This document shows positions 45,192 to 53,361 of a DNA stretch of 56,954 nt, piece after piece. The translations under genes were made by a program, and so were the position numbers. The notes below the pieces were generated by a model. It was not told where the DNA came from and did not search any database. It saw only the letters and a list, made by a program, of their open reading frames with translations. The number at the start of each line of letters is the position of its first letter. Positions within the stretch are counted from its first letter, which is position 1. This DNA comes from Desulfovibrionaceae bacterium (lineage in GTDB: Bacteria; Desulfobacterota; Desulfovibrionia; Desulfovibrionales; Desulfovibrionaceae): assembly GCA_015709315.1 (NCBI GenBank), contig JACCQI010000021.1:1-56954 (forward strand), written 5' to 3'.

Positions 45192-45878
45192 ATGTCCACC
45201 ATGAAGACCGGCCTGGCGGACAGGCTCTCGGCGGATGCGGCGTGCGCCCTGGGTTCCGCGCATTGCGTGACCACGGTGCTGCACCAGTTCGCCGAGTCCC
45301 TGGGCGCGGCCATCGACGCCAAGGACCCGCACACGTCCATGCATTCCGAGGAGGTGGCCGAAACCTCCCGCGTCCTGGCCCTGGCCATGGGGCTGTCCCC
45401 GCGCGAGGCGGACATCATCCACGTGGCCGCACACCTGCACGACATCGGCAAGATCGGCGTGCCCGACGCGGTCCTGGGCAAGCGCGGACCGCTCACTCCC
45501 GTCGAGTGGCGGGCCATCCGGCGGCACCCGGAGTTGGGAGCGAACATCCTCCGGCCCGTGGCCGCCCTGTGCCGCCTCGGCGTGGTGGACATGGTCCTGC
45601 ATCACCACGAACGATTTGACGGCCAGGGGTACCCGGACCGGCTCGCGGGCGCGCGGATTCCGCTGGGCGCGCGCATCATCGCCCTGTCCGACTCCCTGTC
45701 CGCCATGCTCCAGAACCGGCCCTACCGGCGGGCCATGGGCTTCGACCGGGCCTGCGACGAGATCCGCCGCTGCTCCGGCGCCCAGTTCGATCCCGACGTG
45801 ACCCAAGCCTTCATTCGGTCCGCCGACGCGGTCCGGGATATCCTTTCCGACCTGTCCGACGACACCCGGGCCGCCTGA
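45192..45878 (+). CDS. HD-GYP cyclic-di-GMP phosphodiesterase
   Basis: A compact 228-residue HD-GYP protein with no other domain. DAKDPHTSMHSEEVAE supplies the first His, HLHDIGKIGVP the HD pair, and HHHERFDGQGYPDRL the GYP signature. It should hydrolyse cyclic-di-GMP. Sensory input probably comes from its TPR neighbour or another partner. The Fur-like palindrome upstream suggests that iron or a related signal controls expression (inference). Confidence 0.88.
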   Translation: MSTMKTGLADRLSADAACALGSAHCVTTVLHQFAESLGAAIDAKDPHTSMHSEEVAETSRVLALAMGLSPREADIIHVAAHLHDIGKIGVPDAVLGKRGPLTPVEWRAIRRHPELGANILRPVAALCRLGVVDMVLHHHERFDGQGYPDRLAGARIPLGARIIALSDSLSAMLQNRPYRRAMGFDRACDEIRRCSGAQFDPDVTQAFIRSADAVRDILSDLSDDTRAA

Positions 45879-45898
45879 CGCTTCCGTGCCGCACCCCG

Positions 45899-45938
45899 CG
45901 AAAAAGCCCCCCGGCCGTGCTTGACGACCGGGGGGCTT
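45899..45938 (-). terminator. Terminator of the mrp operon
   Basis: On the minus strand an 11-bp stem (AAGCCCCCCGG with CCGGGGGGCTT, 45904-45914 and 45928-45938) is followed by TTTTT. It lies just past the mrp stop. Confidence 0.75.
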
Positions 45939-45951
45939 GAATGTGTAGTGA

Positions 45952-46827
45952 CTAACCGGCCTTGGGCGGGTCGGGCAGGTTGAGCATGGGTTCGATGATC
46001 TTCTCGAACGCCTTGCCCGTGACCGTGTCGCGGTGGACCTTGAGGAAGGGGTAGCCCTCGTCGCCGGAGGTGGCCACTTCGGGATCGAGGGGGATGCGGC
46101 CCAGGAACTGGACGCCCGCTTCCTTGGCCAGCGCCTCGCCGCCGCCGGACTTGAAGATGTCATGCACCGTACCGCAGTTGGGGCAGACGAAGCCGGACAT
46201 GTTCTCCACGATGCCGAGCACGCGGTTGCCCACCTCGCCCACGAAGGACACGGAGCGGCGCACGTCGTCGATGGCCACGCCCTGCGGGGTGGTGACGATG
46301 ACGCCGATGGCCGTGGTGCCGAGCGTCTGCAGGGTGGACAGGGGCTCGTCGCCGGTGCCCGGAGGGCAGTCCACGATCAGATAGTCAAGGTCGCCCCACA
46401 TGACGTCCTCCACGAACTGTTTGATCAGGCCCATCTTGACCGGGCCGCGCCAGATCACGGCCTGGCGGTCGTCGGGCAGCAGGAAGCCGAGCGACATGAC
46501 GGACAGGTTCTTGGACCACGGGACGGGTTCCATGACCTGGTCGCCCATGTGCGGCTGCTTGCCCTTGAGCGACAGCAGCCGGGGCACGCTGGGGCCGTGA
46601 ACGTCCACGTCCAGCAGGCCGACCTTCTTGCCGGCCAGGGACAGGGCAACGGCGATGTTGGCGGCCACGGTGGACTTGCCCACGCCGCCCTTGCCGGACA
46701 TGACCACGATCTTGTGCTTGATGCGGGACAGGGTCTTGTTCAGTTTTTCCTCGGGATTGGTGCATCCGCTCTCGCTGGAGCAGGAACCGTCGGGCGCTGC
46801 GGATGCGCAGCCTTCACAACCGCTCAT
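45952..46827 (-). CDS. mrp: Mrp/NBP35-type P-loop ATPase (FeS carrier)
   Basis: A 291-residue ATPase of the Mrp/ApbC family that carries or assembles iron-sulfur clusters. The deviant Walker A is MSGKGGVGKSTVAANIA. The C-terminal CPNC pair is the usual bridging cluster site. A Cys-rich N-terminus (CEGCASAAPDGSC...) adds more ligands, as in the Desulfovibrio orange-protein Mrp. AGGAGA precedes the ATG at 46827. It has its own candidate sigma-70 promoter overlapping the end of the NifX-like gene. Confidence 0.88.
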   Translation of the reverse strand: MSGCEGCASAAPDGSCSSESGCTNPEEKLNKTLSRIKHKIVVMSGKGGVGKSTVAANIAVALSLAGKKVGLLDVDVHGPSVPRLLSLKGKQPHMGDQVMEPVPWSKNLSVMSLGFLLPDDRQAVIWRGPVKMGLIKQFVEDVMWGDLDYLIVDCPPGTGDEPLSTLQTLGTTAIGVIVTTPQGVAIDDVRRSVSFVGEVGNRVLGIVENMSGFVCPNCGTVHDIFKSGGGEALAKEAGVQFLGRIPLDPEVATSGDEGYPFLKVHRDTVTGKAFEKIIEPMLNLPDPPKAG

Positions 46828-46913
46828 GGCTTTCTCCTGAAAACGGCGGCCGGGGACCGCCTTTGAAGTGTCTGTGGACGTCGGCCCGGGATCGCTTCCC
46901 GGCCGGGACATAC

Positions 46914-46942
46914 TTTAATAATCACGGACACGGTTTTGTCAA
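46914..46942 (-). promoter_or_regulatory. Sigma-70 promoter in front of mrp
   Basis: Minus strand: -35 TTGACA (46937-46942), overlapping the stop codon of the NifX-like gene, a 17-base spacer, then -10 TATTAA (46914-46919). It would allow mrp expression apart from the sigma-54 promoter. Confidence 0.55.
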
Positions 46943-47289
46943 ACGCCCGTGCCCGGCATGGCCAGATCGGCCAGCGAGTCCTTCAGGTATCCCCTGAGGA
47001 CCTGTGTTTCGGAACCTGTGATCCAGGGCAGGACCGTGATGCCTCCCGCCTCCAGCGAGCGTCGCGTCTGGTTGCGGATGGCGCCGCATAAAAAAGTAGT
47101 TACCCCGCAGGCCAATATGGCGGATGTCCTGTCCATAGGGTCCTTTGAGGGAAGGGATAGGAGGCCTGCGGGGTAAAATTTATCGTCGCGTATTTCAAAA
47201 AGCTTGTATCCGTCGGCGTTTTCGCACACCGAGGCCAGGCGGTCCCGGTAACATGCCAGACAGATAAGCTCGGGGGTTGCTGTTTTCAT
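46939..47289 (-). CDS. NifX/NifB-type cluster-binding protein (ORP-like)
   Basis: A 116-residue protein resembling the dinitrogenase FeMo-cofactor biosynthesis (NifX/NafY/YiaC-like) fold. The stretch GVTTFLCGAIRNQTRRSLEA followed by GGITVLPWITG is the family core. Additional Cys residues (CLACYRD near the start) could bind metal. Its place between a sigma-54 regulator and mrp parallels the orp locus of Desulfovibrio vulgaris, where a protein of this fold binds a Mo-Cu-sulfide cluster and works with Mrp ATPases in cell division. Whether this protein does that is unproven. Confidence 0.72.
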   Translation of the reverse strand: MKTATPELICLACYRDRLASVCENADGYKLFEIRDDKFYPAGLLSLPSKDPMDRTSAILACGVTTFLCGAIRNQTRRSLEAGGITVLPWITGSETQVLRGYLKDSLADLAMPGTGV

Positions 47290-47340
47290 CGCATTAAAAC
47301 TCCATACACGGCAGGACCCGAGCCGGATGACTTGATAAAA

Positions 47341-47355
47341 GCATAATGCGTGCCA
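47341..47355 (-). promoter_or_regulatory. Sigma-54 promoter of the NifX-like/mrp unit
   Basis: Minus strand TGGCACGCATTATGC. It has the -24 GG and -12 GC with exactly 10 bases between them, and a perfect TGGCACG. The start should fall near 47330, about 40 bases before the ATG. Confidence 0.8.
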
Positions 47356-47407
47356 CAAAATAAATTAAATAAAATCAAGCAATTATGTTTTGAAGCAGGA
47401 GAATAAA

Positions 47408-47424
47408 GGGCTAAAAATACGCCC
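47408..47424. promoter_or_regulatory. Candidate activator site, GGGC-N9-GCCC, copy 1
   Basis: GGGCTAAAAATACGCCC, 53 bases upstream of the sigma-54 promoter. It shares its form with the site at 47439 and, less exactly, with 48820-48836. Confidence 0.45.
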
Positions 47425-47460
47425 AAAAAAACGAAATAGGGCGAATTATTTGCCCTTTCG
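47425..47460 (-). terminator. Terminator of the sigma-54 regulator, overlapping activator site copy 2
   Basis: Minus strand: a CGAAA/TTTCG plus GGGC/GCCC stem followed by seven T. It includes the stop codon. The inner part (47439-47455) reads GGGCGAATTATTTGCCC, again GGGC-N9-GCCC, 31 bases from copy 1. Confidence 0.55.
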
Positions 47461-48777
47461 GGAGGTGGCGAGCAGTCTCCGCAGGGTGTCCTTGGTGATG
47501 CCCAGTTCGCGGCAGGCGGCCATTTTCTTGCCGTTGTTCCGTTTCACGGCCTGGCGGGCGGCCCGCCGCTTGATGGCGTTCATGGTGCCGCGCAGGGGGT
47601 CCGGACGGCCTGGGGCGCCCGGTTCGGGCTGGAGGTATTCCGGGAGGTGCTCCATCTGGATGAATCCGCCGGGGCAGAGGATGAAGGCGTATTCCAGGAT
47701 GTTTTCCAGCTCGCGGACGTTGCCGGGGTAGTCGTGGTGCAGGAGCACGTGCAGCGCGTCCTCGCTCACGCCCCGGATGTCTTTGCCCTGGCTGGCTTCA
47801 AGCTCGCCCAGGAAGTGGTCGATCAACAGGGGCAGGTCCTCTTGCCGGGCGGACAGCGGCGGCAGGGTGAGGGTGACCACGTTGAGCCGGTAGAAGAGGT
47901 CCTGGCGGAACGTGCCGTCGGCCACGGCCTGTTCCAGGTTGCGGTTGGTGGCCGCGATGACGCGCACGTCCGCCCGCACGGGCTCCACGCCGCCCAGCGG
48001 CTCGTAGAATTTATCCTGGAGGAAGCGCAGCATCTTGACCTGGAGCTTGCCCGGCATGTCGCCGATCTCGTCCAGGAAGATGGTGCCGCCGTGGGCCAGC
48101 TCGAACCGGCCCGGCTTGTCCTTGCGCGCGTCCGTGAACGCGCCCGCCTTGTAGCCGAACAGCTCGGATTCCAGCAGGGTCTCGGGCAGCGCGCCGCAGT
48201 TCACGGCCACGAACGGCCCGCTTCGGCGCGGGGAGAGGTTGTGGATGGCCCGTGCGAACAGTTCCTTGCCGGTGCCGGACTGGCCCAGCAGCAGGGTGGT
48301 GGCCTCGGAATCGCTGATGCGCGGCAGGATGGCGAAGATCTTTTCCAGGCCGGGGCTGCGGCCCACGATGTTCTCGAAGCGGTAGATGTCCTTGGCGTCG
48401 CGGCGCGCGGCGTGGATTTCGGTCAGGTCGCGGAAGGTCTCGACCCCGCCCACCACCTTGCCGTCCCCGTCCCGCAGGGCCGAGGCGGAGATGGACACCG
48501 GCAGGGTGGAGCCGTCGCTGCGGATGATGAAGATGGACTTGTTGACGATGCGCTCCTCGCGCTCCATGCAGTCGGAGATGGCGCAATTGCCGTCGCACAG
48601 GGAGGAGCGGAACACGTCCCAGCATTTGCGCCCCACGGCCTCGATGGGGAGGATGCCGGTGATGCGCCCGGCAGCCTCGTTGAAGTAGGTGACGTTCCAG
48701 TCCGCGTCCACGGTGAACAGGCCGTCGGCGATGGAGGCGAACACGTCTTCGAGCGGGAGGTCTTTCGGGAAGGACAT
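47446..48777 (-). CDS. PAS-type sigma-54-dependent transcriptional activator
   Basis: Enhancer-binding protein of 443 residues. A PAS domain (about 8-125) carries a Cys cluster (C52, C61, C65, C70) that could bind a cluster or sense redox. The AAA+ domain has Walker A GQSGTGKE (165-172) and the sigma-54 contact loop GAFTDA (212-217) in place of the usual GAFTGA. A Fis-type helix-turn-helix ([16 protein letters not shown]) closes the protein. It lies upstream of a perfect sigma-54 promoter and probably activates the NifX-like/mrp genes. It resembles the regulator of the orp genes. Confidence 0.9.
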   Translation of the reverse strand: MSFPKDLPLEDVFASIADGLFTVDADWNVTYFNEAAGRITGILPIEAVGRKCWDVFRSSLCDGNCAISDCMEREERIVNKSIFIIRSDGSTLPVSISASALRDGDGKVVGGVETFRDLTEIHAARRDAKDIYRFENIVGRSPGLEKIFAILPRISDSEATTLLLGQSGTGKELFARAIHNLSPRRSGPFVAVNCGALPETLLESELFGYKAGAFTDARKDKPGRFELAHGGTIFLDEIGDMPGKLQVKMLRFLQDKFYEPLGGVEPVRADVRVIAATNRNLEQAVADGTFRQDLFYRLNVVTLTLPPLSARQEDLPLLIDHFLGELEASQGKDIRGVSEDALHVLLHHDYPGNVRELENILEYAFILCPGGFIQMEHLPEYLQPEPGAPGRPDPLRGTMNAIKRRAARQAVKRNNGKKMAACRELGITKDTLRRLLATSRKGK

Positions 48778-48819
48778 GCGAGCAGCTTACGCCCGACACA
48801 GCGTCTTGCCAAGAAAAAT

Positions 48820-48836
48820 GGGCGAAAAATTCTCCC
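48820..48836. promoter_or_regulatory. Near-copy of the activator site upstream of the regulator gene
   Basis: GGGCGAAAAATTCTCCC differs from GGGC-N9-GCCC at one arm position. It lies about 43 bases before the regulator start, suggesting autoregulation. Confidence 0.35.
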
Positions 48837-48946
48837 ACTTTTCGGGCGTTGTGACGGCTCCCGATTCGCTGCCGGCGAGAATGCCTCGGTCCGTTCGCGG
48901 CACGGCGGCTTTAAGAGGACCGTGCCGCGCGAACAGAAAAACAATC

Positions 48947-48997
48947 GAGGAGCGCGAACATCCATCGCGCTCCTCCCCGGCTTCGGCGATGCCGACG
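48947..48997. repeat. Dispersed hairpin element, copy B
   Basis: A perfect 11-bp stem (48947-48957 with 48965-48975) is followed by CCCCGGCTTCGGC and a partial second hairpin. It matches the element at 160-233, including the preceding GAACAGAAAAA. It lies between the trmJ 3' end and the sigma-54 regulator promoter. Confidence 0.65.
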
Positions 48998-49027
48998 CCT
49001 ATCCCAGCCTGTCCCGCTGTGGCGAAG

Positions 49028-49768
49028 CTACTTGGAACCGTGCGTCCGCACGAACCACTGCACCTGGCGGCAAATGCCCATGAGCAAATTGAACTCGTTG
49101 CGCTTCAGGTTGATTTTGGAAAAGAACCGTCGCACGGGCAACATCCAGTAGTCGGGATTGTCGTCTTTCAGAAAATCGATGGCCAGCAGGGTCTCCTGCA
49201 GGTTGTCGAACAGGGCCTCCTGCTCCCGCACGGTGGTGGGCCGCTCCTCGGGAGGGCCGTCCGGCGTGAACGGCGCGGCCAGCGCTTTTTTGAAGCATTC
49301 GTAAAGCACGACCACCACGGCCTGGGCCAGGTTCAGCGAGGTGCCCTCGCGGCTGGTGGGTATGGTCATCAACCCCGAGCATACCGAGGTTTCCTCGTTG
49401 GTCAGCCCCTTGTCCTCGGGGCCGAAGACCACGGCCACGTTGCCGCCGCCGCGCAGCCGCTCGTACACCACCCCGGCCAGGGTCTCGGGACTCATGATCC
49501 CCTTGCGCCACCCGCCCGTGCGGGCGGTGGTCCCGTATACCGCCGTACACCCCTCGACCGCCTCGGCCAGGGTGTCCGTGATGCGCGCCGACTCCAGAAT
49601 GTGCCGGGCGTGGGCCGTTGCCAGGGGCAGGGCCTTTTCCATGTCGAAATTGCGCGGGTCCACGATCACCAGGTCGGTGACGCCCATGTTCAGGCAGGCC
49701 CGGGCGACCGAGCCGATGTTTTCCGGGTACTTGGGGTGAAACAGGACCACCCTGATGTCTTGCAGCAT
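49028..49768 (-). CDS. trmJ: TrmJ/TrmH-family RNA 2'-O-methyltransferase
   Basis: SPOUT methyltransferase of 246 residues. VVLFHPKYPENIGSVARAC is the classic N-terminal motif, VAVVFGPEDKGLTNEE the SAM-knot motif and IPTSREGTSLNLAQAV the third. This combination fits TrmJ, which modifies position 32 of tRNAs. The C-terminal extension, about 75 residues, ends in NEFNLLMGICRQVQWFV as in TrmJ. GGAGG stands 5 bases before the ATG at 49768; a GTG two codons upstream is less likely. Confidence 0.88.
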   Translation of the reverse strand: MLQDIRVVLFHPKYPENIGSVARACLNMGVTDLVIVDPRNFDMEKALPLATAHARHILESARITDTLAEAVEGCTAVYGTTARTGGWRKGIMSPETLAGVVYERLRGGGNVAVVFGPEDKGLTNEETSVCSGLMTIPTSREGTSLNLAQAVVVVLYECFKKALAAPFTPDGPPEERPTTVREQEALFDNLQETLLAIDFLKDDNPDYWMLPVRRFFSKINLKRNEFNLLMGICRQVQWFVRTHGSK

Positions 49769-49774
49769 ATGCAC

Positions 49775-50074
49775 CTCCGTGGCGACGACTGGGCATGTAC
49801 CACACCTCGTCCCGATGTCAAAAGGGACGAATCCCGCCGTTTGGAGCGGCCGGGACTGACTGCTCGGTCAAAAAAGCCAATGATATTAATTTTCTAATAA
49901 AATCAATGAGTGACGAATCGCATTTAAGAGAAAAGACGTTGAAAAAAGTGACATCCTATGACACAACAGGCTACCGGTAGGAAATTTCCACCGGGGTGTA
50001 TTTTGCCACGTTATAGATTGATGGCAAAATGAGTTGCGGTCCATATTAACTTTTGCGGTCCTTTAGGAGGAATC
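49775..50074. promoter_or_regulatory. Upstream region of the TAXI operon with inverted and direct repeats
   Basis: The AT-rich stretch holds a perfect 8-bp inverted repeat TTTTGCCA (50001-50008) / TGGCAAAA (50022-50029), 13 bases apart. The direct repeat TTGCGGTCC occurs at 50034 and 50053. They are likely operator sites for the transporter. No gene is present. Confidence 0.45.
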
Positions 50075-51043
50075 ATGAAACGGATTATCATCCTGGCCCT
50101 CGCCCTTGCCGTTGTCCTCGGCATGTCTTTCAGCGCGCAAGCCAAAAAGCGCTACGTTTTCGGCGGCGGGCCCGCCGGCGGCACGTTCCAGGTCGTCGCC
50201 AACGGCATCCAGGTTTTCCCGGCCATCAAGAACAACCCCAATTTCGCTATCAAGGCGCAGTCCTCCGCCGGTTCCACCGAGAATCTGCGCACCGTCAACC
50301 GGGGCCGCTCCGCATTCGGAACCGTTTACGCGGGCGAGGTCTTCCTCGGCCGCTCCGGCAAGCTGGCCGGCGACACCAACAAGTATGAGAACGTCCTGGT
50401 CTGCGGCTACCTCTACGGCGCTCCCGCCCAGTTGGTGGTCCGCAAGGGGTCGGGCATCAAGTCCGCCAAGGATCTGGTCGGCAAGAAAGTCGGCGTGGGC
50501 AACGCCGGTTCCGGCGCCTTCGCCAACTGCGAACGCTTCTTCACGCATCTCGGCATCTGGGACAAGATCGAGCGCAACGCCATGGGCTACAACGACGCGG
50601 CCCAGGCTTTCGGCAACGAGCAGCTCGACGCCTTCTGGCTTTTGACCGCCTTCCCGTCCGGCGCCGTCATCATGGCCGCCCAGACCAACGACATCGAGCT
50701 GGTCCCCGTGGGCAAGGACGCCGAGGAATCCGGCTACTTCAAGGCATTCCCGGTCTTCGGCAAGCTGACCATCCCCGCGGGCACCTACCGCGGCGTGGAC
50801 GTGGACACCCCGTCCTTCTTCGACGCGGCCCTGCTGGTCGCCAACGCCGACATCCCGGCCGAGCACGTCTACGAACTGCTCTCCGCGATCTGGTCCGATG
50901 CGGGCCTGCAGCACATGGTCGGCCAGAAGAAGACCTTCAAGGCCATGTCCGTGGAGGACGGCCTCAAGGGCGTGAATCCCGAGGCCACCCCCCTGCATCC
51001 CGGCGCCATCAAGTTCTGGAAGGAAAAGGGCGTCCTCAAGTAG
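50075..51043 (+). CDS. TAXI-family TRAP transporter solute receptor (soluble)
   Basis: Periplasmic binding protein of 322 residues. The signal peptide is MKRIIILALALAVVLGMSF...AQA. The mature protein starts RYVFGGGPAGGTFQVVANG and contains YGAPAQLVVRKG, VGVGNAGSGAFA and LHPGAIKFW, features of the TAXI class that binds glutamate-like or other organic acids. AGGAGG precedes the ATG. It delivers its ligand to the fused permease encoded next. Ligand unknown. Confidence 0.92.
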   Translation: MKRIIILALALAVVLGMSFSAQAKKRYVFGGGPAGGTFQVVANGIQVFPAIKNNPNFAIKAQSSAGSTENLRTVNRGRSAFGTVYAGEVFLGRSGKLAGDTNKYENVLVCGYLYGAPAQLVVRKGSGIKSAKDLVGKKVGVGNAGSGAFANCERFFTHLGIWDKIERNAMGYNDAAQAFGNEQLDAFWLLTAFPSGAVIMAAQTNDIELVPVGKDAEESGYFKAFPVFGKLTIPAGTYRGVDVDTPSFFDAALLVANADIPAEHVYELLSAIWSDAGLQHMVGQKKTFKAMSVEDGLKGVNPEATPLHPGAIKFWKEKGVLK

Positions 51044-51068
51044 GCCGCACTCGCTTTGCGACACATAC

Positions 51069-51098
51069 AACCGGGCGGGCAGAGGCCCGCCCGGTTTC
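51069..51098 (+). terminator. Hairpin after the first TAXI receptor
   Basis: 12-bp perfect stem AACCGGGCGGGC-AGAG-GCCCGCCCGGTT with a short T tract. It probably lowers transcription into the permease so that the receptor is made in excess. Confidence 0.6.
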
Positions 51099-51262
51099 AA
51101 AAGGCCACCGAGCCTGTTTGACCAACCAGTTCATATTTATGACCTAACGCCACTCCGTGAGCGCGGCATGCTGTTGCGAATCCGACAGTTCCCGTCCACA
51201 GCGCCGACGCGGGGAGTGGAGTGTTTCAAACTGCTGCCTCCCAAGGCGGTTGCGAGTGCATC

Positions 51263-53191
51263 ATGTACGAAAAACTGAATAAATTCGAACAATTCCTGTT
51301 TGATTTCCTGTCCGTCGGCCTGGTACTGTTCTACTCCTGGTCCGCGATCTTCGAGCCCGCGGCCACCCAGTATCACCGGGGCATCTACGTCATCGTGACC
51401 TATATCCTGGTCTTTCTGATCTACCAGTCAAAGACCATCTTCTTCCGCATCCTGGACTACCTGCTCATGATCGCATCGACCGTGACCGTGGGATACTGGA
51501 TCCTGAATTTCGAGGTCATCAACTATCGCATGGGCATCGAGACCACCACGGACCAGTGGATGGCCATGATCGGCGTGCTCCTCGGCGTGGAGCTGGCCCG
51601 GCGCGTGGTCGGCAACGTGTTCGTCATCATCGGCATCGTCATGCTCCTGTTTGGCATGTTCGGCGCGCACATGCCGGACCTCATCGCCCACGCGGGCGCG
51701 ACCTTCCCCGAGCTGTGCACCTCCATCTTCTACCGCTCGGACGGCGTGTTCGGCATCATGGCCAACGTGCTGGCCACCTACATCATCCTGTTCGTGCTCT
51801 TCGGGGCCTTCCTGGAACGGTGCGGGGCGCAGCGGTTCTTCATCGACTTCCCCCTGGCCGCCGTGGGCCACAAGGTGGGCGGCCCGGCCAAGGTGTCGGT
51901 CATCGCCTCCGGCCTGTTCGGGTCCATCTCCGGCTCGGCCATCGCCAACACCGTGTCCACCGGCACCTTCACCATCCCCATGATGAAGAAGGCGGGCTTC
52001 AAGCCCCACGTGGCGGGCGGCATCGAGCCTGCGGCCTCCATCGGCGGCATGTTCATGCCCCCGATCATGGGCGCGGGAGGCTTCATCATGGCCGAAATGA
52101 CGGGCCTGCCGTATTCCACCATCATGCTGATCGCCATCTTCCCGGCGCTGATGTACTTCTTCTCGGTCTTCGTCATGGTCCATTACGAAGCCAAAAAGGA
52201 CAACGTGGTCGGCGAGCGGTACAAATACTCGGCCAAGGAAATATTCAGGAGGGAATGGCTGTACACCCTGCCGCTCGTGGGCATCACCATCTTCATGCTG
52301 GCGGGCTACTCCCCCGGCTACTCGGCCATCGTGGGCCTGGCCACCTGCATCGGCCTGTCCTTCAAGGACGAGGGCAACCAGATCGACCCGACCCTTTTGA
52401 TGATAATGTCCTTCATGGTCATCTGTCCGTGGGTGGTGAAGCTCATCGCCAAACTGGGCGGCCCCGAGGCGGCCAACGCGATCCGGCCCTACCTGTCGGG
52501 ACGCATCCTGCTGCTCTACGGACTCATCGCGGCCGCGGCACTGTTCGCCTACCGCCGCCAGACCGTGGCCGGAATGAAATCCGAGCTGGGGCAGTTCGTG
52601 GTCGCCGCCCGCATGGGCACCATCAACTCGCTCAAGATCGGGGCCACGGTCGGCGTCATCGGCATCATCATCGGCGTGCTCACCTACTCCGGCCTGGTGC
52701 TGACCTTCGCCGACATCGTCATCGAACTGGCCCACGGCTCCCTGGTGGCCACCATCCTGCTCATCGCGCTCGCCTCGCTCATCCTGGGCATGGGCGTGCC
52801 GGTCACCGCCGCCTACCTGATCACCGCGGTCGTGGCCGTGCCCGCGCTCACCCACCTGGGCGTCAACGAGGTGGCCGCGCACATGATCGTGTACTGGCTG
52901 TCGCAGGATTCCAACATCACCCCGCCGGTCTGCATCGCGGCTTTCGCCGGTGCGACCATCGCCGGGGCCAACATGTGGAAGACGGCGTTCACCTCGTTCA
53001 AGTTCGCCAAGTTCCTCTACCTGGCGCCGTTCCTGTTTGCGTACGTCCCCGCCTTCTCCCTGAACGCCGATCCCATGAACATCGCCATGTGGTTCGGCAT
53101 CATCGCCGCCTGCGTATTCGCTTACGCATGGTTTCTGTCCGGCATCTGGTTCGCCCCGCTGAAGAGGATGTTCGGCGGCGCGGCCGCCTAG
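51263..53191 (+). CDS. TRAP transporter fused permease (4TM+12TM)
   Basis: Inner-membrane permease of 642 residues in which the small and large TRAP subunits are fused, as in TAXI systems. About 16 or more helices are expected. The GSISGSAIANTVSTGTFTIP and PAASIGGMFMPPIMGAGGFI segments and their later echo SNITPPVCIAAFAGATIAG are typical. The ATG at 51263 gives MYEKLNKFEQFLFDFLSVG; a GTG at 51221 with GGGGAG upstream would add 14 residues. Transport is driven by an ion gradient, normally sodium. Confidence 0.92.
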   Translation: MYEKLNKFEQFLFDFLSVGLVLFYSWSAIFEPAATQYHRGIYVIVTYILVFLIYQSKTIFFRILDYLLMIASTVTVGYWILNFEVINYRMGIETTTDQWMAMIGVLLGVELARRVVGNVFVIIGIVMLLFGMFGAHMPDLIAHAGATFPELCTSIFYRSDGVFGIMANVLATYIILFVLFGAFLERCGAQRFFIDFPLAAVGHKVGGPAKVSVIASGLFGSISGSAIANTVSTGTFTIPMMKKAGFKPHVAGGIEPAASIGGMFMPPIMGAGGFIMAEMTGLPYSTIMLIAIFPALMYFFSVFVMVHYEAKKDNVVGERYKYSAKEIFRREWLYTLPLVGITIFMLAGYSPGYSAIVGLATCIGLSFKDEGNQIDPTLLMIMSFMVICPWVVKLIAKLGGPEAANAIRPYLSGRILLLYGLIAAAALFAYRRQTVAGMKSELGQFVVAARMGTINSLKIGATVGVIGIIIGVLTYSGLVLTFADIVIELAHGSLVATILLIALASLILGMGVPVTAAYLITAVVAVPALTHLGVNEVAAHMIVYWLSQDSNITPPVCIAAFAGATIAGANMWKTAFTSFKFAKFLYLAPFLFAYVPAFSLNADPMNIAMWFGIIAACVFAYAWFLSGIWFAPLKRMFGGAAA

Positions 53192-53215
53192 GCCGGGCCA
53201 ACCCATCGACCCGCA

Positions 53216-53249
53216 GGGGGGACCGGCTCGCCGGTTCCCCCTTTTTTTT
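53216..53249 (+). terminator. Terminator after the TRAP permease
   Basis: A GGGGGACCGG/CCGGTTCCCC stem (one G-T pair) with a CTCG loop and eight T residues. Confidence 0.75.
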
Positions 53250-53361
53250 CACCGGCCATTATAATTTCCCCCCGGCGCGTTGATATTGCCCCCACCCTGT
53301 GCCACTATCCGCATACACGCAGAAATCCCCGCGTGGTACCTGTTGCCTGAACGGAGAAAGC

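Noticed and set aside
47390-47731. 113-residue plus-strand frame opposite the end of the sigma-54 regulator
   Set aside because: Antisense shadow with no ribosome site and no family.
50022-50040. TGGCAAAATGAGTTGC as a sigma-54 promoter for the TAXI operon
   Set aside because: The GG-GC spacing is one base too long, so it was left as part of an inverted repeat.
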